Below are positions 44,461-54,985 of a stretch of 64,000 nucleotides of DNA, in pieces; within the stretch, counting starts at the first letter, position 1; each line of letters opens with the position of its first letter. Source of the DNA: Galeopsis tetrahit (taxonomy: Eukaryota; Streptophyta; Magnoliopsida; Lamiales; Lamiaceae); assembly GCA_963675135.1 (NCBI GenBank), contig OY776123.1:7194501-7258500 (forward strand), read 5' to 3'. Under the pieces are notes generated by a model, which was given only the letters and a program-made list of their open reading frames with translations, had not been told where the DNA came from and searched no databases. Position numbers and translations under genes: made by a program.

Positions 44461-44623
44461 TTGGAACTGACAAAATAAAAGGGATATTATAATTAATGAA
44501 ATATACTCTTCTCTTTTTTATCCTTTTTTTTTTTCTCATTTTTTTTCAATGGGGTGAAGTGATATCTTATGCCAATTATTATTTGGGCCCAAATCTAGTT
44601 CAATTTAGAACCTTTTTTTTATT

Positions 44624-45557
44624 GGCGTGGGTTATATGTCCCTCCAAGTTTGTTAGATGCATTCTATTGATACATGTAATCCTTAAAATAGACGTAAGAT
44701 AGATGCACTTTTCTCAAATTACCATTTATACCATTTAAAAAAAAAATCTATGATAAATGCACTGTCCACAAACCCTAATTTTTCCATTTTCTTTTTCCCC
44801 ACTCAATTATTTCTCCCCTTTCTCCCACCATTCTTTCTTCTCAACCCGCCACCTCCGCCTCCCATCGCTCAGTGCTGCTCATTGCCTTCTCCGTCCACTT
44901 TTCTTTTTTATTTCTTTGTTCTTCTACAGGTGGCGTCGCCGCTCGTCCTCCTTCTGCCTAGCGCCGCCACCGCCCTTCGCCCCACTCCAAGCAGCGCCGC
45001 TCGTTCTCCCCCCTCGCCCGGCCTCCGCCGCGCACGCAAGTATGTTATTTTTTCCTTCTGTTCTACAACAGCCGCGACAGCGGCGCCCATCCTCTCGATA
45101 CCCAACGCCGCCCCTCCTCCTCCTTTGCCCAGCCTCAGCCGCGCGCGCACGCAGGTATGCCTTTATTTTTAATTTCGACAATAAAGACTCTCGTTGACAA
45201 TAATTTTTCGACGAGAGTGTTTATTGTCAAGCCTTTGTTGTTGAAAATTAAAAAAAAAATTCGACAAAATCTTATTAATGAGATTTCTTTTGCTCAACAA
45301 ATAAGTGTCGATCGAAGTGTTTTTGGTCAAGGTCGACTCTATTTTGTCAAAAATAAGATTTATTTTTTGAATTTTTAAATTTATTTGGAGCGGCGGCGAC
45401 TATCTCTCAAATTAGGGTTAGTTTGAATTTAAGGGGAGTGTATCTATCTTTTTGTATTTTATTAAAACATAAAACATTTATTTTACATGGATATTTAATT
45501 AATATAAGTGGAGGGGTAGTGTATCTAACATTCATTGTGCGGCATATAACACGCGCC
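44624..45557. mobile_element. Mutator-like element with GC-rich, exon-like interior
   Basis: Inverted ends (GGCGTGGGTTATATG at the left, the complement of CATATAACACGCGCC at the right) with TTTTTTATT and TTTTCTATT outside, a 9-bp duplication with one mismatch. The interior holds a GC-rich block (44830-45150), a splice-donor-like CGCAGGTATG at about 45149-45158, then AT-rich sequence with a foldback (GACAATAAAGACTCTCGT against ACGAGAGTGTTTATTGTC, 45176-45226). The Pro/Ala/Arg-rich open frames in the GC-rich part have no recognisable domain. Confidence 0.75.
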
Positions 45558-45639
45558 TTTTCTATTTTAAGAAGAGCAATTTAAAACCTTAACCCAAAGA
45601 ATTCCTTAGTTGGCAGAAAGCCCAATTTTACAGCGGGCC

Positions 45640-46185
45640 GAAATATGATAGTATTAGAGAGGGGTTTGACTATCTACACCTTCATTTCTGAGAGATGCAC
45701 TCCCCCAATTTATACACTTCCACCAAAAAAGGCCACACACCTCCTTAATTGTCTTAAATACCCATATCTTCATAAAATTCCTATTACTGTACTACTACCC
45801 ATAACCCCACCAAACTCTAATTTCATCTTCTCCATTCCATTTTCCCCACCAACCCACACCAGTCGCCGTCGCGCCCCCTCGTCCCTTGCCCCGCCCATGC
45901 CGCCGCGGCCCCTCCATTTTTTTTAATGTTTTTTTGTCTCCTCCCTCATTTTCGGCGTCGGCACGACCACCTCCATTATTTACGTCGGCCACGCGGCGCG
46001 GCCTCCCTCTCCCCTCGATTCCAGCGCGGCCCTTCCATTTTTTGCGTCGATCGCGCGACCTCCCTCTCTCCCGTCGACCTCGCTGTCGCCTCCATCCCAG
46101 ATGCCGGCCACCCCCCATCCCCAGGTTTACCTTTTTTTTCGATTGCTAAATGTCGACAAAATACACACTCGTCGACAATAGTAGG
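45640..46185. mobile_element. Related Mutator-like fragment, right end not found
   Basis: Opens with TTTGACTATCTACACCTTCA and GATGCACTCCCCC, which are family-like terminal words, and contains a GC-rich block (45850-46120) ending in CCCCAGGTTTACC, like a splice donor. The element at 46186-46792 is inserted at its right, after TCGACAATAGTAGG. No matching right terminus is visible beyond 46801, so it is truncated. Confidence 0.45.
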
Positions 46186-46792
46186 GATACGGCTATTTGC
46201 ACCTCCTGCTTGGTTAAGGACACTTCCCCAAATTTAATTACAATTGATGCATCCCCTATATTATCTAAAATACTATTTTCTCTATAAAATACATTTACTA
46301 AACACACTTTACCTAAAATCTAATTTATAATCCTAAAACTCATTTCCCACCTCTAACTATCCACCGCCCCTGCCCGCGCTGCCCTCCCAAACCCCCTGCC
46401 TGCCTGCGCTGCACAAATCCAAGTTTGTGTTTTTTTGTTTTTCATTTTATTTTTGACACAACAGGATCGACGATATACACTTTTATTGACAAATTGTTGT
46501 CGACAGGAGTGTATATAATCAACTCTGATCTGTTAAAAATTATTAAAAAAATCTGAGATTTTGAAGATTTTTTTTTAATTTTTTAGTTTTTTTTTATTTG
46601 AATGATGTTGGAGGTTGAAAGTGGTGGTGGCGGCTTCAATTAGGGTTGAAGTTTAATTGTTGAAAGGGGAGTGTAGATAGTAGTAGGAATGCATTTAGTA
46701 ATGATATTTTCAATTTTTTACACCATTATTAAATTAATAAATTGAAGGGGGAGCGTTCTTAACAAATCTGAAGGTGTAAATAGCCGTACCCT
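46186..46792. mobile_element. Mutator-like element with 9-bp target duplication
   Basis: A perfect 9-bp duplication, AATAGTAGG, flanks it (46177-46185 and 46793-46801). Inverted ends are GATACGGCTATTTGCACC and the complement of GGTGTAAATAGCCGTACC. The interior is shorter than in its relatives but keeps a small GC-rich part (46360-46410) and TCGACAGGAGTGT words. Confidence 0.85.
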
Positions 46793-46801
46793 AATAGTAG
46801 G

Positions 46802-47819
46802 CCCCATAATTATAGAGAGAATTTTGAATGATATGGTGTCACCGTTGTAACTAAGTTTGAGTTTAATATTTGGGTTTCACTTTGATTGAGCTAAAATATG
46901 AAGACTAAATTTTGTTATGTTTTTTGATAAGGGATATAGGCATTAAATTAAATAGTTGGTAAATTTCATTAATTAAAAAGAAGTAAAAGAGTAGCTAGGT
47001 AAGTTATATATTTATATTGTGTTCACTCGTGAATTTAAAAACAAAAAACTCTTTCTTGTTTGATGACAGCCATTATATTATTATCTGTAATTATTTTTGC
47101 ACTTGATGCACTGTGCTGATATATATCCCCGTTTCACAATTGTTTGTACACATATTATATTCGTTCGTTCCACAATTGTTTGTACACATTAAAAAAAATA
47201 TTTATAAACTACACCTTCACAATATTCTTATATTTATACAAAATAACATTACTTTTACACTGATTTCAACCACTCAATTTACTTTATTCATTTAACTTTA
47301 CAAAATTACCCCTCAATACTCTCCTCATTATATTTTTTTCTTAAAAAGTGTGTTAATTTTGTGATGCAAACAAACTGAAGGAGTAGTTATTAGTAATTCG
47401 AAATGAGTGAATTTTTAAGCAGATCCAGCGCCCTTGTGTTTCTTTGAGCTTTAGGTGTATTCACTTCTGTATCTTTGTGGAATTGGGAGAATTTGAAATT
47501 TTATTTTTAGTTTTAACCGTAAGTAATGCTTTCTACTCTTTATTTATGGTAACCAATTTTCACCTTTCAAAAAAACACTCATTCAAGACTCATCCATAAT
47601 TATTATTTAATAATTCCCAATCACTAATTTTCTTTTAATAGTACATCTCAAATGTTGCCAGAAAAAGATAGTTGATGGTCCATAACCCAATTTATACCGA
47701 GCCCACAACAAGATAAGGCCGTTGTTGAATCATTAAATCTTAACTACTAATTTGCTTAAGTGGCCGGCCTCATATTTACAAATTGGTAACAAGTTAAAAA
47801 AGAAGACATGCCTCGAATA
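46802..47819. other. Intergenic with one MITE-like unit
   Basis: AT-rich. At 47123-47386 a unit starts TATCCCCGTTTCACAATTG and ends TGCAAACAAACTGAAGGAGTAG, inverted with mismatches, and is probably a degraded Stowaway-like MITE. No gene. Confidence 0.4.
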
Positions 47820-48076
47820 TACTCCCTCTGTCCCATAATAAATTTCACAGGTGATAGGTAGATGGACATGCACATACATGTATAAAATTTTATATATAAA
47901 GTAAATAAATAAGTCGACTTTTGTGCATGTGTGGAGAAAAAGTAATGACATTTGTGTAAAATTGAAGATATTGTCAGAGTGAAGTTTATAAAGGATTTTC
48001 CAGTTTAAGGGTGTAAAAGTTATTGTAGAACGTTCTAAAAAAAAAGTGTGAAATTTATTATGAAATGGAGGGAGTA
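47820..48076. mobile_element. Stowaway-like MITE
   Basis: TA-bordered, with ends TACTCCCTCTGTCCCATAATAAATTTCAC and GTGAAATTTATTATGAAATGGAGGGAGTA. About 257 bp. It lies 20 bp before the Copia LTR. Confidence 0.85.
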
Positions 48077-48096
48077 TCTCTTTTACACTCTCGTAT

Positions 48097-48290
48097 TATA
48101 GAGAAACAATGATTTATGAAATTATAATTTCATTGAGTGAAAGTAAAGTGTTTACAAGAGAGGTAATTATAGATACAAAGTGTATCTATATTTACAAGAT
48201 AGGGATAAATATTTACATCAAATATTCTAAAAGATAAGATAAATCATAATATTAAAAGATACAAATCTTTATAATATTATATTCCTAATA
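48097..48290 (-). repeat. Copia 3' LTR
   Basis: Left-hand LTR, inferred from its match to 53754-53940. The two copies differ by several substitutions and small indels (for example a TACAAGAGAGGTAATTATAG stretch shortened in the other), so the insertion is not recent. Confidence 0.8.
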
Positions 48291-48321
48291 CGCCCCCTCA
48301 AGATGGAGCACCGTAGGAGAG

Positions 48322-49980
48322 TCAAATCTTGGTCATAAGTAGTTGCAGCCGAGCACGAGGTAGTGGCTTGGTGAGAGCATCAGCAAGTTGGTCTGCGGAC
48401 GAGACATGTGAGACTTTAAGCTGAGATGTCTTGATCAAATCTCGAACAAAATGAAAATCAATTGCAATATGCTTCATTCGAGAGTGGAAGACAGGATTTG
48501 AACAGAGATAAGTGGCCCCAATATTATCACAATAGATAACAGGAAGAGTTGGAACTGAGAAACACAATTCATGAAATAAAGACTTTAACTATTGAACTTC
48601 AGAGGCAGCTGAGGCAATGGCACGATACTCGGCTTCCGTGGAAGAACGAGCAACTGATTTTTGTTTTTTTGAAGACCATGAAATAGGATTAGCCCCAAGA
48701 AATACAATGTAAGCACTTGTAGAAGTACGATCATCACTGTTGCCGGCCCAATCAGCATCAGTAAAACAATGTAGAGATGAGGAAAGTTCAGGTTTTAAGG
48801 TTATTCCTACATCTCGAGTCCCATTTAAATAACGAAGAAGACGTTTAACTGCACCCCAAAGAGTAGTGGCTGGAGCATGCATAAAGTGAGATAACTTGTG
48901 AATATCAAATGCTATATCAGGTCTGGTGAGTTGGAGATATTGAAGACTACCAAGTACCTGACGAAATTGAGTGGCATCAGCAGGAGGTGTCCCATCCGAA
49001 AGAGTGAGACGAGTTGAGGTGGATAGTGGAGTCTGAACTGGTTTGGAGGTGATCATGTTATACCGAGTAAGGAGATCAACCACATACTTTCGTTGGGAAA
49101 GAAAGCATGATTTCTTCGTACGAAGAACTTCCACACCTAGGAAGTAGGAAAGAGGGCCAAAATCTTTCACTGAAAATTTTGTACCAAGGTCCGTAACCAC
49201 TCGAGTGAGGAAGGGAATGTCATTTCCTGTGAGAATCAGATCATCAACATACACAAGGAAATATGCAATAACACCAGATTTATTGTACACAAAAAGAGAC
49301 TCATCAGACTTTGTATGAATAAATCCAATCCCTTCCAAGAATGTCCTAAGAGCATAATACCAAGTACGAGGTGCCTGTTTTAAACCATAAATGGACTTAT
49401 GCAGTTTACAAACATTGAACGGAAAAGTTTTATCAACAAAACCAGGGGGTTATGCTATGTAGACTGTGTCAGACAGGGTACCATGAAGAAAAGCATTATT
49501 CACATCAAACTGTTGAAGGGGCCAATTTCGAGTAACTGCAATACTGAGAACAGCTCGAACAGTTGAAGGTTTGACAACAGGACTGAAGGTTTCAAAGAAA
49601 TCAACACCCGGACGCTGATGAAAACTTTTGGCCACAAGGCGTGCTTTAAATTTGTCTAGGGACCCATCAGGCTTGCGTTTGATGCGAAAGACCCACTTGG
49701 AGCCAACTATATTTTGAGACTCATCAGGGGGAACCAAATCCCAAGTTCCATTCCTGAGAAGAGCATCAAACTCGGAGGACATTGCTTCCCTCCACCGTTT
49801 ATCTTTCAAGGCCTGAGAAACACAACTTGGTTCAGTATCAGAAGGTAAAGCCGATGTAAGACAATACCTTGGATTGGGCTTGAAGATTTTGTTTTGGGAC
49901 CGAGTGACCATACTGGATCTGTGCAAGGCCGGAGGTGGTGAAGGTGGTGCGGGGGGCCGCGGAGGAGCGTTTAGCGGCAC
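48322..49980 (-). pseudogene. Copia reverse transcriptase and RNase H
   Basis: One reading frame runs from 49980 down to 48322 and is broken only by in-frame stops: one after the RT region near DTVYIA (49450) and one after SAASEVQ (about 48589). RT motifs are visible: KWVFRIKRKPDGS, KARLVAKS, DVNNAFLHGTL and YVDDLILTGND (catalytic YVDD). RNase H motifs include FTDADWAGN, SSTEAEYRA and IYCDN. The C terminus ADALTKPL is typical of Copia. No frameshift is needed across 1.6 kb, so this half is better kept than Gag. Confidence 0.85.
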
Positions 49981-50004
49981 AAGAGTAGCTGGAGACTAGA
50001 TAGG

Positions 50005-50300
50005 GTGGGCGAGATGTGGGTTTTCGGTATTTGGGGTGATGTGGGGTGTATTTATCATTTCGGGGGGTGCATTGGGAGTTTGGGTCGGAGCAGTGGGTGT
50101 ATGTATCGAAATAGGAGGTGTGTTCAGCGGAACAGTGAGTGTAACAGGGGAAGGGGGTTCATTTATCAATTCGGTGGGTGTATCAGGAGTAGAGGTGTAT
50201 ATATCAGTTCGGGGGGTGTAACTGTCAGATCAGTGGGTGCAGGAGGTGTATCTACCAGAACAGTGGGTGTGTCAGAAACTGAATTGATTTTGGCAAAGGG
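50005..50300 (-). repeat. GGTGTATTT-type repeats in the integrase-RT spacer
   Basis: On the plus strand GGGTGTATTTATCA-like, GGGTGTAT and GTGGGTGTA words recur every 20-35 bp. On the coding strand they give a Thr/Pro-rich, collagen-like linker (TPP and TPPEL units). A second such zone lies at 51590-51830 before the protease. The linker frame shifts between the integrase and RT frames here. Confidence 0.6.
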
Positions 50301-51095
50301 AAAGGCGTGTTCAACAAATTGAACATGGCGAGAGGTATATATTTTGTGGGTGGTAAGATCTAGGCATAGATAGGCACTTTGAGTGATGGAATATCCAATG
50401 AAAACACATGGCATGGAACGGGGGTCTAATTTGTGAGCAGTGTAGGGGCGGAGCCAAGGGTAGCATAAGCACCCAAAAACTCGAAGTTTGGATAGGTTAT
50501 GTGGTTGTTTTAAAAGGCATTTGAAGGAAGAAAGCATGTTCAGGTTGACTTTAGGAAGGCGATTTATGATGTAGGTAGCTGCACAAACCGCATAAGGCCA
50601 GTATGTGAGGGGCATGGAGGCGTGGTGTAGTAGGGCTAAGGCTGTATCAACAACATGTCTGTGACGACGTTCAGACATGCTGTTGTGCTCGGGAGTATGG
50701 GGTGGGGTGGTGAGGTGGGATATGCCATGGTTTTGGAGAAACGAGCGAAGAGCAATAAACTCTCCCCCATTATATGTGTAAAGAGTTTTAATTTTGGTGT
50801 TGTAGTAGTTTTCAACAATGGCTTTAAAGGTTGAGAAGGTGGATAGGACATTCGATTTGCGTTTTAGGGGGTAGATCCACATGTATTTACTGAAATGGTC
50901 AACAAATATGACATAATACTTAAAACCATCATGAGATATGACCGGAGATGACCATACATCGGAAAAGATAATTTCGAGGGGTGTATGTGAAACAATACTA
51001 GATTCATTAAATGGTAGTTTGTGACTCTTAATACACTGACAAGAATCACAACTAAACAGTTTTGTAGGATTACTAGGTAAACGAAATTTAGACAA
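50166..51095 (-). pseudogene. Copia integrase
   Basis: The integrase core is clear: the zinc-binding end CDSCQCIKSHKLPF, the first Asp in EIIFSDVWSSP, DHFSKYMWIYPLK, and the Glu region PHTPEHNSMSERRHRHVVD. The second catalytic Asp, expected in a LYTDNGGEF-type motif, is Tyr (LYTYNGGEF), so the enzyme would be dead even without other damage. The domain is followed by INRLPKVNL and the FGCLCYPWLRPY stretch common to Copia integrase ends. Confidence 0.85.
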
Positions 51096-51206
51096 AGTAT
51101 GGGATAGAATTTTGAGAGATGGGTGACCTAAACGGGAATGCCAAACCGGAAGAGGAAGGCGGTTGGAAATGAATGTGGTAGGTGAGGGTTTGGATGTTCG
51201 TACCGG

Positions 51207-52128
51207 TCATACGTAAAGATTATCAATGCGACTCCCCACGAGGAGAACGCTCCCCGTACGACCATCTCGCACCTGAAAGTAAGTTGGACCAAAGATAACA
51301 TTAACATCATTGTCTCGACATAACGATGAAATGGAGATAAGATTTTTGGCCATTTGCAGAACAACTAGTACGTTTGAGAATTTTAGCATAGTAACATGAG
51401 GAAACGATAAGGAACCAATATGCGAGATATGAAAACCGTTACCATCACTGATGACTACGTCATCCGAGCCAGAATATGGAGAGTGGAGGGACAGGTTTTG
51501 GAGGTCGATGGTGATGTGATGTGACGTACCGGAGTCCAGAATCCAAGGAACGGAGTGGGTACGAGAAATAGTCGAATGTGCGGAGGTGGTGTATGTACTA
51601 GGAGGATGGGCGTATATACTGGGTGGGGTGTATGTAGTATTGAGGTGGGTGTGTATATGTGGAGGGGTGTATTTACCAGAGTTGGGTGTGGTTACTGGAT
51701 AAGTGGGTGTAAGGATTCTGAGTAGGTGGGTGTGTTTACTGGATAGGTGGGTGTAAGGATTCTGGGCAGGAGGGGTGTGTTTTGGATTCAAGGGTGGGGT
51801 GTATTTACTAGAATAGAAAGTGTGATTACTTGGTGAGGAGGGACCGAGTTGACTCGGTGAGTAGGGACCGAGTCGACTCGGTGAGTTTTGGATCTGGACA
51901 GTTCCCCATTCGAAGATGTCCGGGTAAGTTCTGGCTGTGTGGCCAAGAAGACGACAGAATTGGCAGGTGGGCCGTGTTCGAGGCCGGGTTTCGGAGGCGG
52001 CGTCGGCAACCATGACCGACGCCGGGCACGATATGGCGGAAAGCCGCGATGCAAGCTGGGCTGTAGGGAGTAGGGGTGCGTGTGCTGCGAGCGTTTCAGA
52101 TGCTCGGTTCGAGGCTGCAAGAGGCAGG
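51207..52128 (-). pseudogene. Copia Gag end, zinc knuckle and protease
   Basis: The frame enters from the solo-LTR junction. A degenerate zinc knuckle, CQFCRLLGHTARTY (last Cys replaced by Tyr), is followed by a long Ser/Thr/Pro/His-rich linker and the aspartic protease motif WILDSGTSHHIT. It ends at a stop after SRIDNLYV. The integrase continues in the same frame beyond a gap. Confidence 0.8.
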
Positions 52129-53420
52129 TGATGAGTCGGGATTATTGCATATTTTTGGGCTTTAATTGAGAATTCTATGTGAATTAATTTCATATTTTAT
52201 TGTGTTTTCTCGACTTATTACTTTGTGTCTTCATATACTTTGATATTTTAATTTAATTTTTACTTTATTTAGGTATAAATCAAGTATTTTGAAGATACAT
52301 GTACGAGCTCCGCCTTGGACCAATTAAGAGGGCATTGCTGGGCCCAAATTCCCGCTCTTAATATTCTTAGATGGCAGCCCATTTGATGTGATTTTAATTA
52401 TTCATTTTGGGCCCATTCCATGAAACTGAAGCCACGGTTGAAGCCCATAGATGTTGAGTGAATTGAACAAATAGATGCAGTGAAAAGCATGCAGCCCAAT
52501 GGACAAAGCCCATATACCATGTCATTGTGACCTACCGTGAGCATGAAAGAGGCGGCCATATATTACTCGGAAGCGCGTGCGTGGAGAAGGGGGCAGCGAA
52601 AGACGAGTTTTTGAAGGAGAGTTCCGATGAGAGTCTACCGGGAGATTTTTGTAGCCATGTTTGGCTAATTTTGTTTTCTAGTTTGAGGAGGCGCAAACCT
52701 TGTTATGATTTGACTATCCATTTATTCAGTAATAGATTTCTCAACCTTTTATCTTTGATTTCTTCGTTATTTGTTTCATGCTATGCATGTGATAATTATT
52801 GATTTTGTGAGTCTGATCACCTTGCACAATTAAATATTTATTTTTAGCTAAATTGCACGTTATAATCCGTAATTGTTATAATTGTGTAATTGGAGTAGCA
52901 AATAGGGCAGAACACTCTAGGGATAGCGAAGTCTAGGTTGTATGAAACGAGCGTCTCGTATTCATAGTCTAGTTTGCTCTATTATTTTGGTTCGATAATG
53001 CATTCTATGAGTTGAATCTCGAATACATGTTTTGTGGTTATTCATTAGAATAGGTTAATTAGGGTCATACCATCTAATTAGTTAAACTTAAGAAATAATT
53101 TGAACTAGTTTGGTCGTACCACTGGTTTAGGGGCAAGATTTAAAGAAGATAGTTGAGATATTTGTGAACTTTAATTGTGTATGAGAATCATTCAAGGGGA
53201 TGCAAATCCGAGAACTAGAATTTTCTTTTATTTGTTTACGTGTTATTTTTATTGCTCTTTAGTAGAATTAGGAACCATCCATCCAAACCCCCCCTTTAAT
53301 TGTTTTATAACACGAATTGTCCAATATAATTTGCTACTCTCTGTGGGATCGACCCTTACTTCCCTACTACATAGTGGGTATTTAAGGTATTTATTTTTGG
53401 GTGCCGGCGACAGCACACCA
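52129..53420. mobile_element. Solo LTR inside the Copia element
   Basis: A perfect 5-bp duplication, GCAGG, flanks it (52124-52128 and 53421-53425). The 1292-bp unit starts TGATGAGTCGG and ends GACAGCACACCA (TG..CA). It is the same family as 196-2690. It cuts the Copia Gag region. There is no internal coding sequence, and the 53175-53429 frame is an accident. Confidence 0.9.
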
Positions 53421-53425
53421 GCAGG

Positions 53426-53753
53426 GTAGCGTGGGGGGCTGAGACTGCCATGGAAGGAAGCTTGGTATGGGTTCTGGGAACAACAAGCTTTGATGACAAT
53501 AAGCGTGGGAAGAAGATGAGTCCTCTTTTCTTGTTATACGTTGAAATAGTATACGATTTTGAAGAAATAGACCATGTATGATCTAATTTTGAGTAGTTTG
53601 ATTAATTAAAAAAGAAACACCTCCTTTTTATGGCGGCTTATAGAGGAAGAAGAAGACAAAGCTTCTTAATTGAAGGAAGAAGACAAAACTTCTTGAGGAA
53701 TCGTGTAGGTTGGATGGATCGAGGCGTGAGCTGAAGGACTCATTGATACCATA
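53426..53753 (-). pseudogene. Copia leader and remaining Gag start
   Basis: About 330 bp between the solo LTR and the 5' LTR. It holds the primer-binding site next to the LTR and short Ser/Phe-rich frames, but not a full Gag, so a large deletion preceded or accompanied the solo-LTR insertion. Confidence 0.5.
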
Positions 53754-53940
53754 TAGAGAAACAATGATTTATGAAATTATAATTTCATTGAGTGAAAGTA
53801 AAGTGTTTACAAGAGATATAGATATAGAGTGGATCTATATTTACAAGATAGAGATAAATATTTATCTCAAATATTCAAAAAGATAAAGATAAATCATAAT
53901 ATTAAAAGATACAAATCTTTATAATATTATATTCCGTATA
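53754..53940 (-). repeat. Copia 5' LTR
   Basis: Right-hand LTR, next to the TGGTATCAATGAG primer site (complement CTCATTGATACCA at about 53737-53750). Confidence 0.8.
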
Positions 53941-54546
53941 TCTTCTCTATAATTTAATGTGAAAAGCTCCAATTTTGTTGAATGACCAGTCGGGAAAATC
54001 AAATGTTTTTTTTTTTGTATTGCCGCTCCTTTAAAATATATACTATGAATTTTCAAATAATACTTATGAAATCAAAAGTCTTTATAATATTAATCAAGGT
54101 TGGAGTAAATGGTGTATATCATGAAAAAAAAAAATCAAAATTAAATTAATTGGAATTATTAGTGTGGAAATACTTGAAAAAGCTATTTTTTGGTTGATAC
54201 TCGAGTATGAACTATACATTTGATTTGCATTTCTATTTCAATTTCTATTTGTAGCAAGTTGCAATATTTTTCGACCAGGCAGGGTAGGCTATACCTTCGA
54301 GTGAACAAGGCACGTGACATCACGTGAATGGCCATAAATCTTTAGGACAAAAAGGATAAGTTGCAGAGAACAACAGCGTGCGCCAATCCCCATGCTTTAT
54401 TCCTCCACGTGTTGTTCTTGCTGTAATAAACTCCCCCTACTTATACTCTCTAATTATTACTCTTTTTCTTAATTCATTTTTTTTTATCACGAGTATGAAT
54501 TTTTAATTTGTATTATAAAAGAAAAAAGTTTTAAAATATTTTTAGC
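53941..54546. other. Intergenic, no feature recognised
   Basis: AT-rich with two short ACACGTG-like words near 54310-54410 (CACGTGACATCACGTG, CCACGTGTTG). No gene adjacent that they would clearly regulate. Confidence 0.4.
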
Positions 54547-54559
54547 ATGAATAAAATAA

Positions 54560-54985
54560 TAACATTTAAAAATCACTATTTGAGGTCTTCTCAAAATCTA
54601 TTCTATTTTCAAAATGAACACAATAATGTGCCACTTTTTTTTTTTTTTTTGACGGGAATAATGTGCCACTTTATTAACCTCCCTACGAATGAAATTACAA
54701 GAATTGCCATCATTCGACGATCCTCAATAAGGAAGCATTGTGTATGGTTCAACCTCCGTTCTTTTAAGAAAAGCTCGAACAAGGATTAGTGAGTATGTTT
54801 CGATAGACAAGTATTTGAAACTCATTTCAATGGCTTTCTTGAATGCAAAACAAAGAGTCAAAGTTTCAACAAAGGTACTGTCCCTAATTGCCACGGTACT
54901 TCTCGACCCCGCCGTAAGCACCAGATCATGGTCGTCCCGAATTATGAAAAAAATTGTGATAATTGATTTGAGATAAATTGTGTGT
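54560..54985 (-). pseudogene. LINE-type RNase H (RVT_3-like) fragment
   Basis: On the minus strand a broken frame reads DDHDLVLTAGSRSTVAI, then AIEMSFKYLSIETYSLILVRA, then after one stop NFIRREVNKVAHY. This is the RNase H domain at the 3' end of plant LINE-like elements (pattern: G..L..G, E.DS..LV.AL, F.RR..N.VAH). It has stops and no reverse transcriptase nearby. A tiny A-tailed insertion interrupts its end (54638-54656). Confidence 0.65.
54638..54656 (-). mobile_element. Minimal A-tailed retroposed insertion
   Basis: A perfect 16-bp direct repeat, AATAATGTGCCACTTT, occurs at 54622-54637 and 54657-54672. Between the copies are only a T tract and GACGGG, which on the minus strand is CCCGTC followed by an A tail. 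It lies within the NKVAH part of the RNase H fragment. It looks like an extreme 5'-truncated retroposition. Confidence 0.5.

Larger units (their letters stand above)
48097..53940 (-). mobile_element. Ty1/Copia LTR retrotransposon, degraded, split by a solo LTR
   Basis: Two LTRs of about 190 bp (48097-48290 and 53754-53940) share GAGAAACAATGATTTATGAA and TAAAAGATACAAATCTTTAT. On the coding (minus) strand the 5' LTR is followed by TGGTATCAATGAG, which matches the primer site for initiator Met tRNA, and the 3' LTR is preceded by the purine tract TTGAGGGGGCG. Domain order protease, integrase, reverse transcriptase, RNase H is that of Copia. Only about 330 bp lie between the 5' LTR and the solo LTR, so most of Gag is missing. 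The outer borders are uncertain by about 10 bp. GTATT/GTATA may be the decayed duplication. Confidence 0.88.

Noticed and set aside
44750..45197. Overlapping 140- and 146-codon frames
   Set aside because: GC-rich interior of a Mutator-like element. No recognisable domain, several frames open at once.
45795..46237. GC-rich frames on both strands
   Set aside because: Same kind of low-complexity Arg/Pro/Gly coding in a transposon fragment.
53175..53429. 84-codon frame
   Set aside because: Lies in the solo LTR and crosses its border.
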